Shown here: positions 31,269 through 40,431 of the stretch, piece after piece
Layout: every line of letters begins with the position of its first letter
Numbering within the stretch: the first letter of the stretch is position 1
IMG/VR virus record: IMGVR_UViG_3300047356_000838
Coordinates: 1 to 64,000 of that record
Reading direction: 5' to 3' (one strand)
Length of the DNA stretch: 64,000 nt
Origin: a virus
Program-made: the position numbers and the translations under genes
Notes under the pieces: model-generated
The model's input: the letters and a program-made list of their open reading frames with translations, nothing else
What the model was told of the DNA's origin: nothing
Database searches by the model: none

Positions 31269-32441
31269 TTAAAGCTCATAACCAATTACTTTTGCCATCT
31301 TAGCGTGACTTCCTGCAAAATTTTGATTACGATACAAGTCCGTTTGGCGCAGTTTAGTATGCAGTGATTCGCCGTTCTCTTTCCCACCTGAATTAACTAT
31401 CATTTGTTTTAGTGCAACAATATCATCTTTATATTTGCTGTGTTTTATCTGTTGCTTTTGTAAGTATAACATAACAGGACTGCGAGCACCTCTAGGTATA
31501 CAACTTAGACTGAACTCCCAGGGATCATGCATTACGTTAAAATGTACGCTATTAAAATCCATAGTATCTGCCCAGGTTAATATTTCATCCAAGTAATAAA
31601 TGTTTTGAACGTTCCAGGTACAGCATAACTGCGTACTAATTGGATAGCCACTGTCTCTGAGTGCATGTACCTTTTTTATGTTAGCATTACTAGTCTCCCA
31701 GTTTGCGCCATAGCGTTCATATTCAAAACGTTCTTCAGTATTGTCTACACTAAATGCTATTTGCACATGTTTAAAATGCTGCCATATCGTGGGATCTTTT
31801 GGATACTGTGTAGTGTTTGTATTGTAATGGATGTCAATATCTTTAGCAAGTCCTCGATCAACTGCACGTTGTAATAGATCAAAATGCTCCTTGATCATCC
31901 ATGGTTCGCCGCCAGTAAATTCAAAATATTTTATTTGTGGCAGTATCTCATCTAACTGTGTCCAAAAATGTTCACTTTCTCTGGGCCATTGTCCTGCCCG
32001 TAACCAAGTACGAGCAATATGATTTTTACTGTCATCTACATAGTCTAATTCTTCTTTTGCCCATTTGCTGCTACTCCAACTACCACATATTCTACATTTT
32101 AAATTACAAATGTTTCCAAGTTTTAAATCTAAGAAAACAAGTTCTTCGCCATTGTTGTCTTTGTATTCAATGTTAAGATGTTTAAACTTTTCCAACATGT
32201 ATTCACGTTTTGATTTTTTGCCAGCATCTTCTTCACGCCAGCAGTTACGACAACCATCAGGTTTTTCGCCTCTGCGGAAACTACGGCGCAGATCACGCAT
32301 TGTCTTGCTGTTGAACGCATCCTCTAGTGTATGTGTTTTAAGATCAACGTTGGGTATTTCATCAGTATACAAACAACAAGGGCGTGTTGTTCCCAGCGGA
32401 GTTGTTTCAATGCTAATCCATGGAAGTATGCATCTACTCAT
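31269..32441 (-). CDS. Radical SAM enzyme, N-terminal twitch-like type (copy E)
   Basis: A 390-residue protein. N-terminal cysteines C4, C22-C23 (TRPCCLY), C64-x2-C67 (GCRNCW), then radical SAM C112-x3-C116-x2-C119 (NICNLKCRIC), SSSKW and FTGGEPWM. It belongs to the subfamily shared by copies A, D and F (PCC near the start, SS-x-W after the cluster). It overlaps copy D by 8 bp. Confidence 0.85.
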   Translation of the reverse strand: MSRCILPWISIETTPLGTTRPCCLYTDEIPNVDLKTHTLEDAFNSKTMRDLRRSFRRGEKPDGCRNCWREEDAGKKSKREYMLEKFKHLNIEYKDNNGEELVFLDLKLGNICNLKCRICGSWSSSKWAKEELDYVDDSKNHIARTWLRAGQWPRESEHFWTQLDEILPQIKYFEFTGGEPWMIKEHFDLLQRAVDRGLAKDIDIHYNTNTTQYPKDPTIWQHFKHVQIAFSVDNTEERFEYERYGANWETSNANIKKVHALRDSGYPISTQLCCTWNVQNIYYLDEILTWADTMDFNSVHFNVMHDPWEFSLSCIPRGARSPVMLYLQKQQIKHSKYKDDIVALKQMIVNSGGKENGESLHTKLRQTDLYRNQNFAGSHAKMAKVIGYEL

Positions 32442-33741
32442 ATTGTGCTAAACCTTGTAGTTCAGGAAACACTGTATAAAAGTTTTCTGTACGCACTGCG
32501 TCCAACTGCTTGGTAACATGATTAAACTTGGGCAAATGCTGTGTATTGTCAGTATTATTCATAAAACTAATTGTACTGCGGAAACCATTTGTTGCACGTT
32601 GCAAATGATCCTGAGGTTCTAGCCATGCAATGTGCTCTTCTAGTTTTTGTGTTGCTTGTGCTTTTAGTTCTTTGGGTAAACAATCTGCACGATACCAATC
32701 AGGTGATTGCAGTATGTTTACGTTTAAGTCCTGTGCTTTGAGCAATCCACTGTCTACCCACGCTCTATGAAAATCAGGCACATGTAGTACATTCATTAAA
32801 CTTACTGTTGGACTAATGTAAAAGTCTACGTCAGGACACACTTCTAGCATGCGTTGTCTGTTGTGTACAATTTTATTCCAGTCACACCCACTGCGCATTA
32901 GTTCTGCACGATCTCCACTGGCATCCAAACTTGCGCCAATACTAACACTATCAAACATACCCCAATAGTCCAGCACATCTAAATCTTTATACAGCGTTTC
33001 ATTAAAGTTTGTATTATAAATTAATTTAACATCAAAACGTTTGCGACGAACAAGTTCTTTAAGTATGTTATAGTGTTCCTGCATAATCAGAGGTTCACCA
33101 CCTGCAAAATATATTTGCTCTATGTGGTCAATGTGTGGGATCATTTGTTCCCATATATCAGTCTTATTCTTACCTGCCCATTCTATACGCTTGTGATTAG
33201 GTGCTTGTCCATGCATTTTAACATGATCATCATACCACAAACTGCTAAACATAGGACCGCAACTGCGACACTTTAGATTACACTGATTACTAAAACGAAT
33301 ATCCCAGTATACTAGTTCAAAGTCTGGATTAACACCCTGATCTACTTTGTCAATGTGATGCCCAAAGTGTTTGTTGTGGCTGTTTCTCATACTAAAGAAG
33401 CCTTGCGCTTCCTGTTCGTAGCAGCGTGTGCATTCTTTGCAAGGTTTGTCAGCAAGCATGCGTTCACGCATTTGGACATAATTTGACCCGTTCCAAATTT
33501 CCTCTAATGAATTATCTCGCATGTTGCCGATAGGGTGTTCCATTTCAGCCAAACAACAAGGGTATGCTTCGCCTGTTGGAAATCCGTGTATGTGCGTCCA
33601 TGGAATCATACAAAAGTACTTGCTTTCCATTAAACGCTTTTGCTGGTCTTCACGCAAACTTTCTAACTTAACAAACACAGGACGTCTGCTGTTGTAGTCA
33701 TATGTTTCGTAATATTTGTCTGTTTTTTCAGAGCGACTCAT
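32434..33741 (-). CDS. Radical SAM enzyme, N-terminal twitch-like type (copy D)
   Basis: A 435-residue protein with an extra N-terminal 40 residues. Cysteines C44, C62-C63 (YPCCLAEM) and C101/C104/C107 precede the radical SAM motif C154-x3-C158-x2-C161 (NQCNLKCRSC) and FAGGEPLI. ASLDASGDRAELMRSGCDW is the conserved block that carries the SxD core of the barrel. It is the longest of its subfamily and overlaps copy C by 14 bp. Confidence 0.85.
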   Translation of the reverse strand: MSRSEKTDKYYETYDYNSRRPVFVKLESLREDQQKRLMESKYFCMIPWTHIHGFPTGEAYPCCLAEMEHPIGNMRDNSLEEIWNGSNYVQMRERMLADKPCKECTRCYEQEAQGFFSMRNSHNKHFGHHIDKVDQGVNPDFELVYWDIRFSNQCNLKCRSCGPMFSSLWYDDHVKMHGQAPNHKRIEWAGKNKTDIWEQMIPHIDHIEQIYFAGGEPLIMQEHYNILKELVRRKRFDVKLIYNTNFNETLYKDLDVLDYWGMFDSVSIGASLDASGDRAELMRSGCDWNKIVHNRQRMLEVCPDVDFYISPTVSLMNVLHVPDFHRAWVDSGLLKAQDLNVNILQSPDWYRADCLPKELKAQATQKLEEHIAWLEPQDHLQRATNGFRSTISFMNNTDNTQHLPKFNHVTKQLDAVRTENFYTVFPELQGLAQYE

Positions 33742-35047
33742 ACCATTCCTCTAGTTCTGGAAACGCCCGTGCAAATGTGTGATTGCGGCGTACATCATAT
33801 TGTGTGTAAAACTTTTTAAAGTCGTTGTGCAAGCGTGGCATTTCAAATGCTTCGTTGTGTGGTTTCTCAACCACTTGCAAATACTCAATTAATCTGTCCA
33901 GTTGTCCACGCTCCCAGTCTTGCATGTTAGATAAGTCAAGTTGTTTTAGTCTACTAACACAAGCATCTTTAATAGGTTGCGGTAACACCAAACAACTCTG
34001 GAAACTTGGAAAGCGCAGTATATTATAACTCATTACTGCAAACCCATTGCCAAATAGAGTTCTTGCACGAAGTATTTTTTCAATCATATCAGGCAGTGTT
34101 GGTAGACACAGCGCATTAATTGTCATCATACAGTGTGTGTCAATATCTGCAAAGTGTAGTTTTAACAAGTTTTTCCACCACTGGTCGAAGTCTAATCCGT
34201 CACGGATGTATTCAGCACTGTATCCTGTTGCTTCCATACTAGTGTAAATATTTAAACTAGGCAAGTGTGTTCTTGCTTCTACTAATCTATCTATTAGTTC
34301 AGGTTTGCCGCCGAGGTTACTATTAATAGCAAGACCGGTCTGACTTTTATCTGCGTTTAGTTTAAACCAATCAAACAATCTCCAAAGTTCTGCACTCATA
34401 ATAGGTTCACCGCCTGTGATGCGCAGTTCACGCAGTGTGCGATGTAGGTCAGTGTCCCACCATTTAAAAAATGCTTCTACATATGGATTTGTTTCGCCGA
34501 ACTTGTACAGTTGGTTCTTATCGTGCGGATGTGTGAAGTGGTTACGTCCATCACTTTGTAGATCATTGTAACTGCCTTTTTGTTTTATATCTTTTACCCA
34601 TGTTGTGCTAAATGCGGGATTGCAATAACTGCAAGCAAAGTTGCATGTTCTATCAAAGGCAATCTCAAGGGTAATGAGATCAACATCTTCATCATGTGGT
34701 GTAGCGTATGCATTTTTAAGTTCCTCACTAGTATATATCTTGGATTTGTAAACACGGTCACTTATAAATGACTTGCCCATGTCCTCAATTTTCCAACAGT
34801 ATTCACAACCACTGGGACGTTCACCGCACTGCATTTGTCTACGCTGTTCTTTTTTCTCAGGTGTGTTGTGCAACAGTTTTGGATTTTCTAGCACTAGTTC
34901 TGGATTGACTAGATGTGCTGGCGGATGATGACAACTGGTAGTCATACCGCTGCCAAGCCATATAGTAGCGTTGTACCACTTGGCTGCGCAGAAACTTGCG
35001 CTCTTAGTGTCTAAATGGTTTGCTTTAAATATTAGATCTGTTTGCAT
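33728..35047 (-). CDS. Radical SAM enzyme, N-terminal twitch-like type (copy C)
   Basis: I chose ATG 35047 over the GTG at 35056 (439 residues). It differs from the PCC-type copies: N-terminal C20 (SFCAAKW), C39 in SCHHPP and C81-x2-C84 (GCEYCW), then C135-x3-C139-x2-C142 (CNFACSYC), NPAFSTTW and ITGGEPIM. It is closest to copy B and forms a second subfamily with it. It overlaps copy B by 23 bp. Confidence 0.85.
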   Translation of the reverse strand: MQTDLIFKANHLDTKSASFCAAKWYNATIWLGSGMTTSCHHPPAHLVNPELVLENPKLLHNTPEKKEQRRQMQCGERPSGCEYCWKIEDMGKSFISDRVYKSKIYTSEELKNAYATPHDEDVDLITLEIAFDRTCNFACSYCNPAFSTTWVKDIKQKGSYNDLQSDGRNHFTHPHDKNQLYKFGETNPYVEAFFKWWDTDLHRTLRELRITGGEPIMSAELWRLFDWFKLNADKSQTGLAINSNLGGKPELIDRLVEARTHLPSLNIYTSMEATGYSAEYIRDGLDFDQWWKNLLKLHFADIDTHCMMTINALCLPTLPDMIEKILRARTLFGNGFAVMSYNILRFPSFQSCLVLPQPIKDACVSRLKQLDLSNMQDWERGQLDRLIEYLQVVEKPHNEAFEMPRLHNDFKKFYTQYDVRRNHTFARAFPELEEWYESL

Positions 35048-36392
35048 ACTGTTCACACTGTTGCCAAAATGTTTTCATCTCTGGAAAGGTTTCTAAAAAA
35101 TTTGTTTCTCTGCGTCGGTCATGTTCACTAAAGAATTTGTAAAAATCTCCACGCTTGCGTTCTACATCTGTAGTACCTTGTAACATCCAATCCAAATCAC
35201 GTTGCATTTTTAGCACTTCATAGTCTTTGAATCCATGCATTTCGTGCATGTTATCTTGCATATAGCGTATACATTCTTGCATTACTATTTGATATTCCAT
35301 GGGCAATATTTGCATGCTTTGCCACTCAGGAGTATAGAGTAAAGGTGTATCAAACCATATACGCTGATAGGTATCAGTGTAAGTTTTACGCAAGTATACA
35401 ATGTATTCTAACAATTTTTTAAGAGAAAGTATACTTAAATTATTCATTGTAATGATGAATGTCAGGCTACTACGACGTGGAACATCTCGAACAAATTCTT
35501 CACATCTATTTATAGCAAGATCAAAGTCCAATCCATGACGTATATATTCTGCTTGTTTACCCCAGGTGTCCAAACTAACAAACTGCATAAAGTGTTCAAT
35601 TTGCTCACCTTCGCACAGGCGTTGCACATAACCTTTGTACTTGTCCCATACCTTAGCGTCAACACTAAAATTACTTGTGGTGTTAAGATGTAGATCAGGC
35701 TTTGGATTATCTAACACATAGTCAAACACACGATATGTGTTTGGATCCATTGTGGGCTCACCGCCTGTCATTCTGAAGTGTTTAAGATCCTTGTATAGAG
35801 CTGGCCACCATCGCCAGAAGGCTTCGCGGTAGGGGTTGTCTTCTCTGTTGGGAATAGCCCGTCTTTTGCCCACAAAGTGTTGGGGGTCATTGTGCGGTAC
35901 AGTTGTGGGCCATGCTCCGTGTTCCTTTGATTCTGCTGTCCAGGTGCTGCTAAACTGAGGACTGCAATAACTGCAACTAAGATTACAAACATTATTAAAA
36001 TTTACCTCTACATAACTTGGGTTAACATCCGCAAGTGGGTTGTTAACTATTTCATCAAAACTCTGCATGGCCCAGGGCTCGCCGCTGCGGTAATGACGGT
36101 CACTTATATTGCCTTGTGATTCTATGTTCCAACAATAATTACAATCACTGCACTTAGTTCCCTCCATCATTTCTAGTCGACTTTGTTTTTTGTGTGCAGT
36201 GTTGTGTAACGCACTGGGATTTTCTGCTAGTGGTTCCACAGGAATAGGATGCAATGGTGGATGGTAGCAACTGTTTGTATGACCAGTTGTTAAATGCAAA
36301 CTAACTTGTTTCCATTTTGCCAAACAAAAACTATCACTTACTGTTGCAAGTTTATCTTTTGCAGTTAGTGCATCGTTGTAATAATCACTCAT
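35025..36392 (-). CDS. Radical SAM enzyme, N-terminal twitch-like type (copy B)
   Basis: A 455-residue protein, closely similar in layout to copy C: C23 (SFCLAKW), C42 in SCYHPP, C81/C84/C87, radical SAM C136-x3-C140-x2-C143 (CNLSCSYC), SPQFSSTW and MTGGEPTM. The pair B/C probably arose by tandem duplication. ATGA overlap with copy A. Confidence 0.85.
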   Translation of the reverse strand: MSDYYNDALTAKDKLATVSDSFCLAKWKQVSLHLTTGHTNSCYHPPLHPIPVEPLAENPSALHNTAHKKQSRLEMMEGTKCSDCNYCWNIESQGNISDRHYRSGEPWAMQSFDEIVNNPLADVNPSYVEVNFNNVCNLSCSYCSPQFSSTWTAESKEHGAWPTTVPHNDPQHFVGKRRAIPNREDNPYREAFWRWWPALYKDLKHFRMTGGEPTMDPNTYRVFDYVLDNPKPDLHLNTTSNFSVDAKVWDKYKGYVQRLCEGEQIEHFMQFVSLDTWGKQAEYIRHGLDFDLAINRCEEFVRDVPRRSSLTFIITMNNLSILSLKKLLEYIVYLRKTYTDTYQRIWFDTPLLYTPEWQSMQILPMEYQIVMQECIRYMQDNMHEMHGFKDYEVLKMQRDLDWMLQGTTDVERKRGDFYKFFSEHDRRRETNFLETFPEMKTFWQQCEQYANRSNI

Positions 36393-37348
36393 ATACCATC
36401 TCGCATATATTCTTGAATAGCATATTTTTCAAACGGCAAACTACTCCATATATCTGTGTTTTTAAGTTTGTCTTGTAACAATATAAAACTCATTGTGTGC
36501 GGAAATAGCCAACTTTCATCATTATTCAATAAACTTCTAAGGTGAGCATTATCTGGAATATATTCTATAGATTCTTTTAGGTCTTTTGGTAATACATTTA
36601 CACACAAATAATCAGGCTCTGCTAGTATGTTATAAACAACAGGATATTTGCTCCATTGTTCAATTTCTTTTAAGTTAAAAATATTCAATACACTTATAGT
36701 TGGATTTACTGTGACTTTTGCATACATTGCTGCAGTGTGTAAATTATTTGTCCACTTGTCCCATTTAGTGCCGTAACGCAATTGTTCTCCTAAGGGACCA
36801 ATTGCATCCATACTAGCATTGACCGACACATGTTTAAATCTAGGCCAGTATATATCAATATTTTTTATTGATAACAGATTACTATTATAATGTAATGTAA
36901 CACTACTAGGATCAATGATACTATCTAATACTTGCCAGTGTTTGGGATTGATAAGTGGTTCTCCTCCAGCAAAGTAGATATGTTCTACATTTGTTAAATC
37001 TACATCAAAGTCTGTGCTTACAAATTTTGTTTCACCTAATCTATCAGCCCATTTACTACTGTAATAACTATTACAAATTGTACATTCTAGGTTACAAAGA
37101 TTATTGTTTCTTACATCTAAATATCGTATAGCATAAGTCTCATTTTTTAAACTATCAAAATTATCTTTGTACTTTGGTCCAGGATGCCTACAAGCGTCAC
37201 ATCCTGCTCCATCTCTTAAACTATGCCATGGATCTTTCCAGTCAAGGTCATTAATATCCAAAAATAAATTGTGATCAAATAAACAGCAAGGACTTACTTT
37301 TCCATCTGGATGAATACAGAATCCGCTATCAAAAGCACCACAATCCAT
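36389..37348 (-). CDS. Radical SAM enzyme, N-terminal twitch-like type (copy A)
   Basis: The shortest copy at 319 residues. Cysteines C11, C21-C22 (SPCCLF) and C50-x2-C53 (GCDACR) lead to C85-x3-C89-x2-C92 (NLCNLECTIC), SSKW and FAGGEPLI. It is PCC type. By eye the gene is more AT-rich than its neighbours. It starts on the last base of the glycosyltransferase-like gene (TAATG). Confidence 0.85.
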   Translation of the reverse strand: MDCGAFDSGFCIHPDGKVSPCCLFDHNLFLDINDLDWKDPWHSLRDGAGCDACRHPGPKYKDNFDSLKNETYAIRYLDVRNNNLCNLECTICNSYYSSKWADRLGETKFVSTDFDVDLTNVEHIYFAGGEPLINPKHWQVLDSIIDPSSVTLHYNSNLLSIKNIDIYWPRFKHVSVNASMDAIGPLGEQLRYGTKWDKWTNNLHTAAMYAKVTVNPTISVLNIFNLKEIEQWSKYPVVYNILAEPDYLCVNVLPKDLKESIEYIPDNAHLRSLLNNDESWLFPHTMSFILLQDKLKNTDIWSSLPFEKYAIQEYMRDGI

Positions 37349-38259
37349 TACCAGCCTTCGTGCTTTCTAATTGCATCTATTTCCAGTGTCATAGGTCCTG
37401 CTGCACAGTATGTTTGTTCATAATACTTCTTAAAAAAAGCACTTTCTTTAATTCCTATATCTAACATAGGCAATCCAAGTCTGCTCAGAAGCGCACCGTT
37501 AATCTCAGGCATGTTCATAATATCATATTCGGAATATATCTTATCTAAATTTTCAAACCACTGTACTTGTGTATGATCCCAGTCAGTAAGCATGGTCATG
37601 TATGTACCCATTCGTGCACCATTAATTGCATCTGAACCGTGTTCTGCATCTCTGCCAACGTTATGCCACACGCTTAATCTATCAAAGTTTGACTTATGTA
37701 CCATATCTTCAAATTCAATTAGTGTAGGTTTTGTGCCATTGCGTAAACACATCTTTACACCTTCACGGAATCCTGCACGCCAAGCATGTTTAGCACTGCC
37801 ATTGGGATAGGTTGTGCTATACACATTGTTCATTGCTAGATACTTTGGATCATAACAAAACTCTACATCATTTTCATCAGTGCCATCACTTGCTTCATGT
37901 GTGCGCATGTTGTTTACGAATGTGCGTGTCCAGCAACTCATACCACCATTGCCATACATAAGTCCGTTGATGTTGTTTACTGCTTTCCAACGAAATACAC
38001 AATCCTCATGTTCTGGTTTAATATCCAGTGTAATATCAAAAAACTCTGGATAAGGCATGTTGTCACCATCAATGAGGATGAAACGTTCTGTATCACTTGC
38101 GTCTGCGGCTGCTTTGTGTGCAGCATCACTGCCCTGTACATTATCAACACGCTTTGCCCAGGGCACCATGTTTTGTATCTTAATCCAGAATTCTTCTTTC
38201 TTAGGTTCGTCGTAACTAAGATAAATGCAGTCTAGGTCTGCTACATCAACTTTTGACAT
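37348..38259 (-). CDS. Glycosyltransferase-like protein, 303 aa
   Basis: Residues 60-67 (FILIDGDN) place a D-x-D-type motif after a beta strand, as in GT-A glycosyltransferases. SDDAAHKAAA-like spacing before it (GSDAAHKAAADASDTERF) and HAWRAGFREGVKM late in the protein recur in the 402-residue protein at the end of the cassette. Donor and acceptor unknown. It sits directly ahead of the radical SAM array and overlaps the 93-residue gene by 14 bp. Confidence 0.55.
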   Translation of the reverse strand: MSKVDVADLDCIYLSYDEPKKEEFWIKIQNMVPWAKRVDNVQGSDAAHKAAADASDTERFILIDGDNMPYPEFFDITLDIKPEHEDCVFRWKAVNNINGLMYGNGGMSCWTRTFVNNMRTHEASDGTDENDVEFCYDPKYLAMNNVYSTTYPNGSAKHAWRAGFREGVKMCLRNGTKPTLIEFEDMVHKSNFDRLSVWHNVGRDAEHGSDAINGARMGTYMTMLTDWDHTQVQWFENLDKIYSEYDIMNMPEINGALLSRLGLPMLDIGIKESAFFKKYYEQTYCAAGPMTLEIDAIRKHEGW

Positions 38260-38527
38260 ATGGATTTCTCGCTAGTTCTTGTTGTGTTAATCCCCAAGTT
38301 CGATGTTTAGGAGGACTAAATGTTAGTTTATTTTCTACTACTGTGTAGTCGTCACGTTTACTATTACACGCATCAAATTCATCTTGTGTAATAACGATAT
38401 AATCATGTTCTAATACGTCATATGATATATCTATTATACAGCCTTGATCATCATAATACAACTTATGTATTTTTTTAGTACTAGGTGGTTTTAGTTGATC
38501 TGCTACTTCAAAGAATGCGCTGCTCAT
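38246..38527 (-). CDS. Hypothetical protein, 93 aa
   Basis: A soluble protein with a beta-rich centre (IHKLYYDDQGCIIDISYDVL, DYIVITQDEFD) and a basic C-terminus (PPKHRTWGL). It overlaps the upstream glycosyltransferase gene by 20 bp and the downstream one by 14 bp. No family recognised. Being small and inside the array, it could be tested as a peptide substrate or carrier for the radical SAM enzymes, but it has no leader-like features that I can see. Confidence 0.55.
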   Translation of the reverse strand: MSSAFFEVADQLKPPSTKKIHKLYYDDQGCIIDISYDVLEHDYIVITQDEFDACNSKRDDYTVVENKLTFSPPKHRTWGLTQQELARNPYVKS

Positions 38528-39335
38528 ATCTCGTTATTAACTCCTGTGTACAAAAATCTTTGTGAAAATAATGAAATGGTCTAGTTTGTGCATATCCGTT
38601 TACACAAAATATCATATCATCTGTTAGTGCCCAACTACAAGCATCCCGCCAATCATCGTTACTAAAATCATTGATATGCTGCTTCATGTGTGTAAATGTA
38701 GGATAATCTAATGTAGGCATATAGTAATCTTCGCTGCCTAATTCAGTTGCAGCAATACTCATAAACACATCTGTATCTGCAGTGTTGTGTCTACAGTTAC
38801 TTAGCACACTTAATTTGTATATATCAAAGTTATCAAACACACGTTGACTTGTTTCAAAAAATTGTTTTGTTTCAGCACAGTGTCTAAAATACATAAAACC
38901 ATTATAAGCATTGCATAAATTGTTTTCATGCCACATCCGTCTGTGATGTTTATCTTCTACTATTTCACCTCGATAGTTGCGCACCTGTGTAGTAAAACAA
39001 ACATTCTTAAGTCTAGCACCTGCCCACCAGTGATCAATATTGCTTGTAATGAGCATGTCACTTTCTACTTTAAATGTTTCTTTGTAAGGAGTTAAGTCCC
39101 ATGCACGATTTTCATTTTCAAAAGGATGCATAGTATCAATTTGGATTATCTCGTCAAATACTTTGCGGTGATTGTCTGTAAGCAAGTCCGCTGTACTAGG
39201 ATCTACAACAACACAAAAATCATTTATTTTACAATAAGTTTTGACACTCAAAGCAAGCAGATATGCACAATGAAGATATTGTTCTCCTTGTGCAAAAGTT
39301 AGATATCCTTGCGCTTTATTTTTTTCTATGCGCAT
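38508..39335 (-). CDS. GT-A-like glycosyltransferase, 275 aa
   Basis: The start pattern (QGYLTFAQGEQYLHCAYLLA) and LTPYKETFKVESDMLITSNI, with E-S-D (91-93) at the D-x-D position, match a family of phage glycosyltransferases of GT8-like type. The upstream gene has the parallel block LSPYNETLLIDSDYIV, so the two are paralogues. NTADTDVFMSIA and FHYFHKDF may form the acceptor part. Product unknown. Confidence 0.65.
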   Translation of the reverse strand: MRIEKNKAQGYLTFAQGEQYLHCAYLLALSVKTYCKINDFCVVVDPSTADLLTDNHRKVFDEIIQIDTMHPFENENRAWDLTPYKETFKVESDMLITSNIDHWWAGARLKNVCFTTQVRNYRGEIVEDKHHRRMWHENNLCNAYNGFMYFRHCAETKQFFETSQRVFDNFDIYKLSVLSNCRHNTADTDVFMSIAATELGSEDYYMPTLDYPTFTHMKQHINDFSNDDWRDACSWALTDDMIFCVNGYAQTRPFHYFHKDFCTQELITRYEQRIL

Positions 39336-40087
39336 AGTTTATCCGCTACTTCCAGCAAACTGCGTTTGTTCATTACATGTAAATCGCCTGTGTAGCGTAC
39401 AACGTTATGTGATTCTTTGTGTTCATACTTGAGTAGCCAACGCCCATTTGCATAATCCAATACACTGTCACTACTGCTAAGTGCAGGCAATGCATAGTCA
39501 AATGTTGCTGTGTTTGCATATCCGTTGCATATTTGATGTGCAATGCTCATTGCAAAATCATTGCGAAACGGTGCTTTACTAAACCCAAACAATTCTGCAT
39601 AGTAAGCGTAGTTTTCATATACCATACGCCAAGCATCAAATATACGCTTTGCACGTTCCGTTTTTTTAAAATACACAACTGTTGCCCAACGCATTTCAAA
39701 CCAATTCTGCGTCATAAAACGGTCATGTCTAAACACATCATTGCCAGAGACATCCCAACTTGAATTATGGCAAACAAAGTCGTGATCACACCCAAAATAT
39801 TTTGCTAGTGCGTCACACTGTACAATATAATCACTGTCAATCAGCAATGTTTCGTTGTATGGACTAAGTTCATAGGCACTGTATCTGCCTATGTTGTTCC
39901 ACTCTGTACCTTCTAGTTCGCCGTTAGGGTAACGAAATGTGCGAAAGTTTTTTTGTGCAGGATCTAGTTTAACTACGGTACTAGGTACACCTAAATGCTT
40001 TTCTGCTAGTCGTGCGCATGTTTCACTTAGACGTAGATAGTCTAACTGTGCGCTTTCACTGTACAGTATTAGTATGCCTTTAGACAG
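39326..40087 (-). CDS. GT-A-like glycosyltransferase with no standard start codon, about 253 aa
   Basis: The TTG at 39847 would give a 173-residue protein that lacks the N-terminal half of the fold. The frame stays open upstream to a stop at 40117-40115, and this stretch encodes a proper GT start (KGILILYSESAQLDYLRLSE, then LSPYNETLLIDSDYIV with D-S-D). There is no ATG, GTG or TTG in it. The best candidate is CTG at 40087, five bases after AGGGGA. Alternatives: a lost start through sequencing error, or frameshifting from the upstream gene. Confidence 0.6.
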   Translation of the reverse strand: MSKGILILYSESAQLDYLRLSETCARLAEKHLGVPSTVVKLDPAQKNFRTFRYPNGELEGTEWNNIGRYSAYELSPYNETLLIDSDYIVQCDALAKYFGCDHDFVCHNSSWDVSGNDVFRHDRFMTQNWFEMRWATVVYFKKTERAKRIFDAWRMVYENYAYYAELFGFSKAPFRNDFAMSIAHQICNGYANTATFDYALPALSSSDSVLDYANGRWLLKYEHKESHNVVRYTGDLHVMNKRSLLEVADKLCA

Positions 40088-40424
40088 AGACGTCCCCTGC
40101 TTTGCGTTTTGTTTTTAGTTCAGTGTATTCATTGTGCCAATCATTGTGTACTTCATTCCAACGAGCATCACATAGTTTTACAAGTTCTACACAGTCAATT
40201 TCAATTGGTGTATCATAACTATCTGGTATAATGCATTTAGTGCTTTGTTGAAACAGGCCTGCATTTGCATTTTTCATATACAAATAGTTAAGCAAGGTCA
40301 TATCTACACGGAATAGCCCACCATTATATGTAACAGTGAGCCGTTGCTGTTGTTGCTCTTTAAGAGTCTGTTTTTGTCGGTTGAGCTCGAATCTTTCGCG
40401 AGCATATGTTTCTAGATTTTCCAT
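40080..40424 (-). CDS. First gene of the minus-strand cassette, 114 aa, probably leaderless
   Basis: The ATG at 40424 lies seven bases after the -10 box of an exact-consensus promoter and has no ribosome-binding site, so the message is probably leaderless; an in-frame start at 40460 would lie inside the promoter. The protein has an N-terminal charged helix (YARERFELNRQKQTLKEQQQ), a beta segment, and a helical C-terminus with basic end. Function unknown. Its 3' end overlaps the extended glycosyltransferase frame. Confidence 0.6.
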   Translation of the reverse strand: MENLETYARERFELNRQKQTLKEQQQQRLTVTYNGGLFRVDMTLLNYLYMKNANAGLFQQSTKCIIPDSYDTPIEIDCVELVKLCDARWNEVHNDWHNEYTELKTKRKAGDVSV

Positions 40425-40431
40425 TCTTGAT

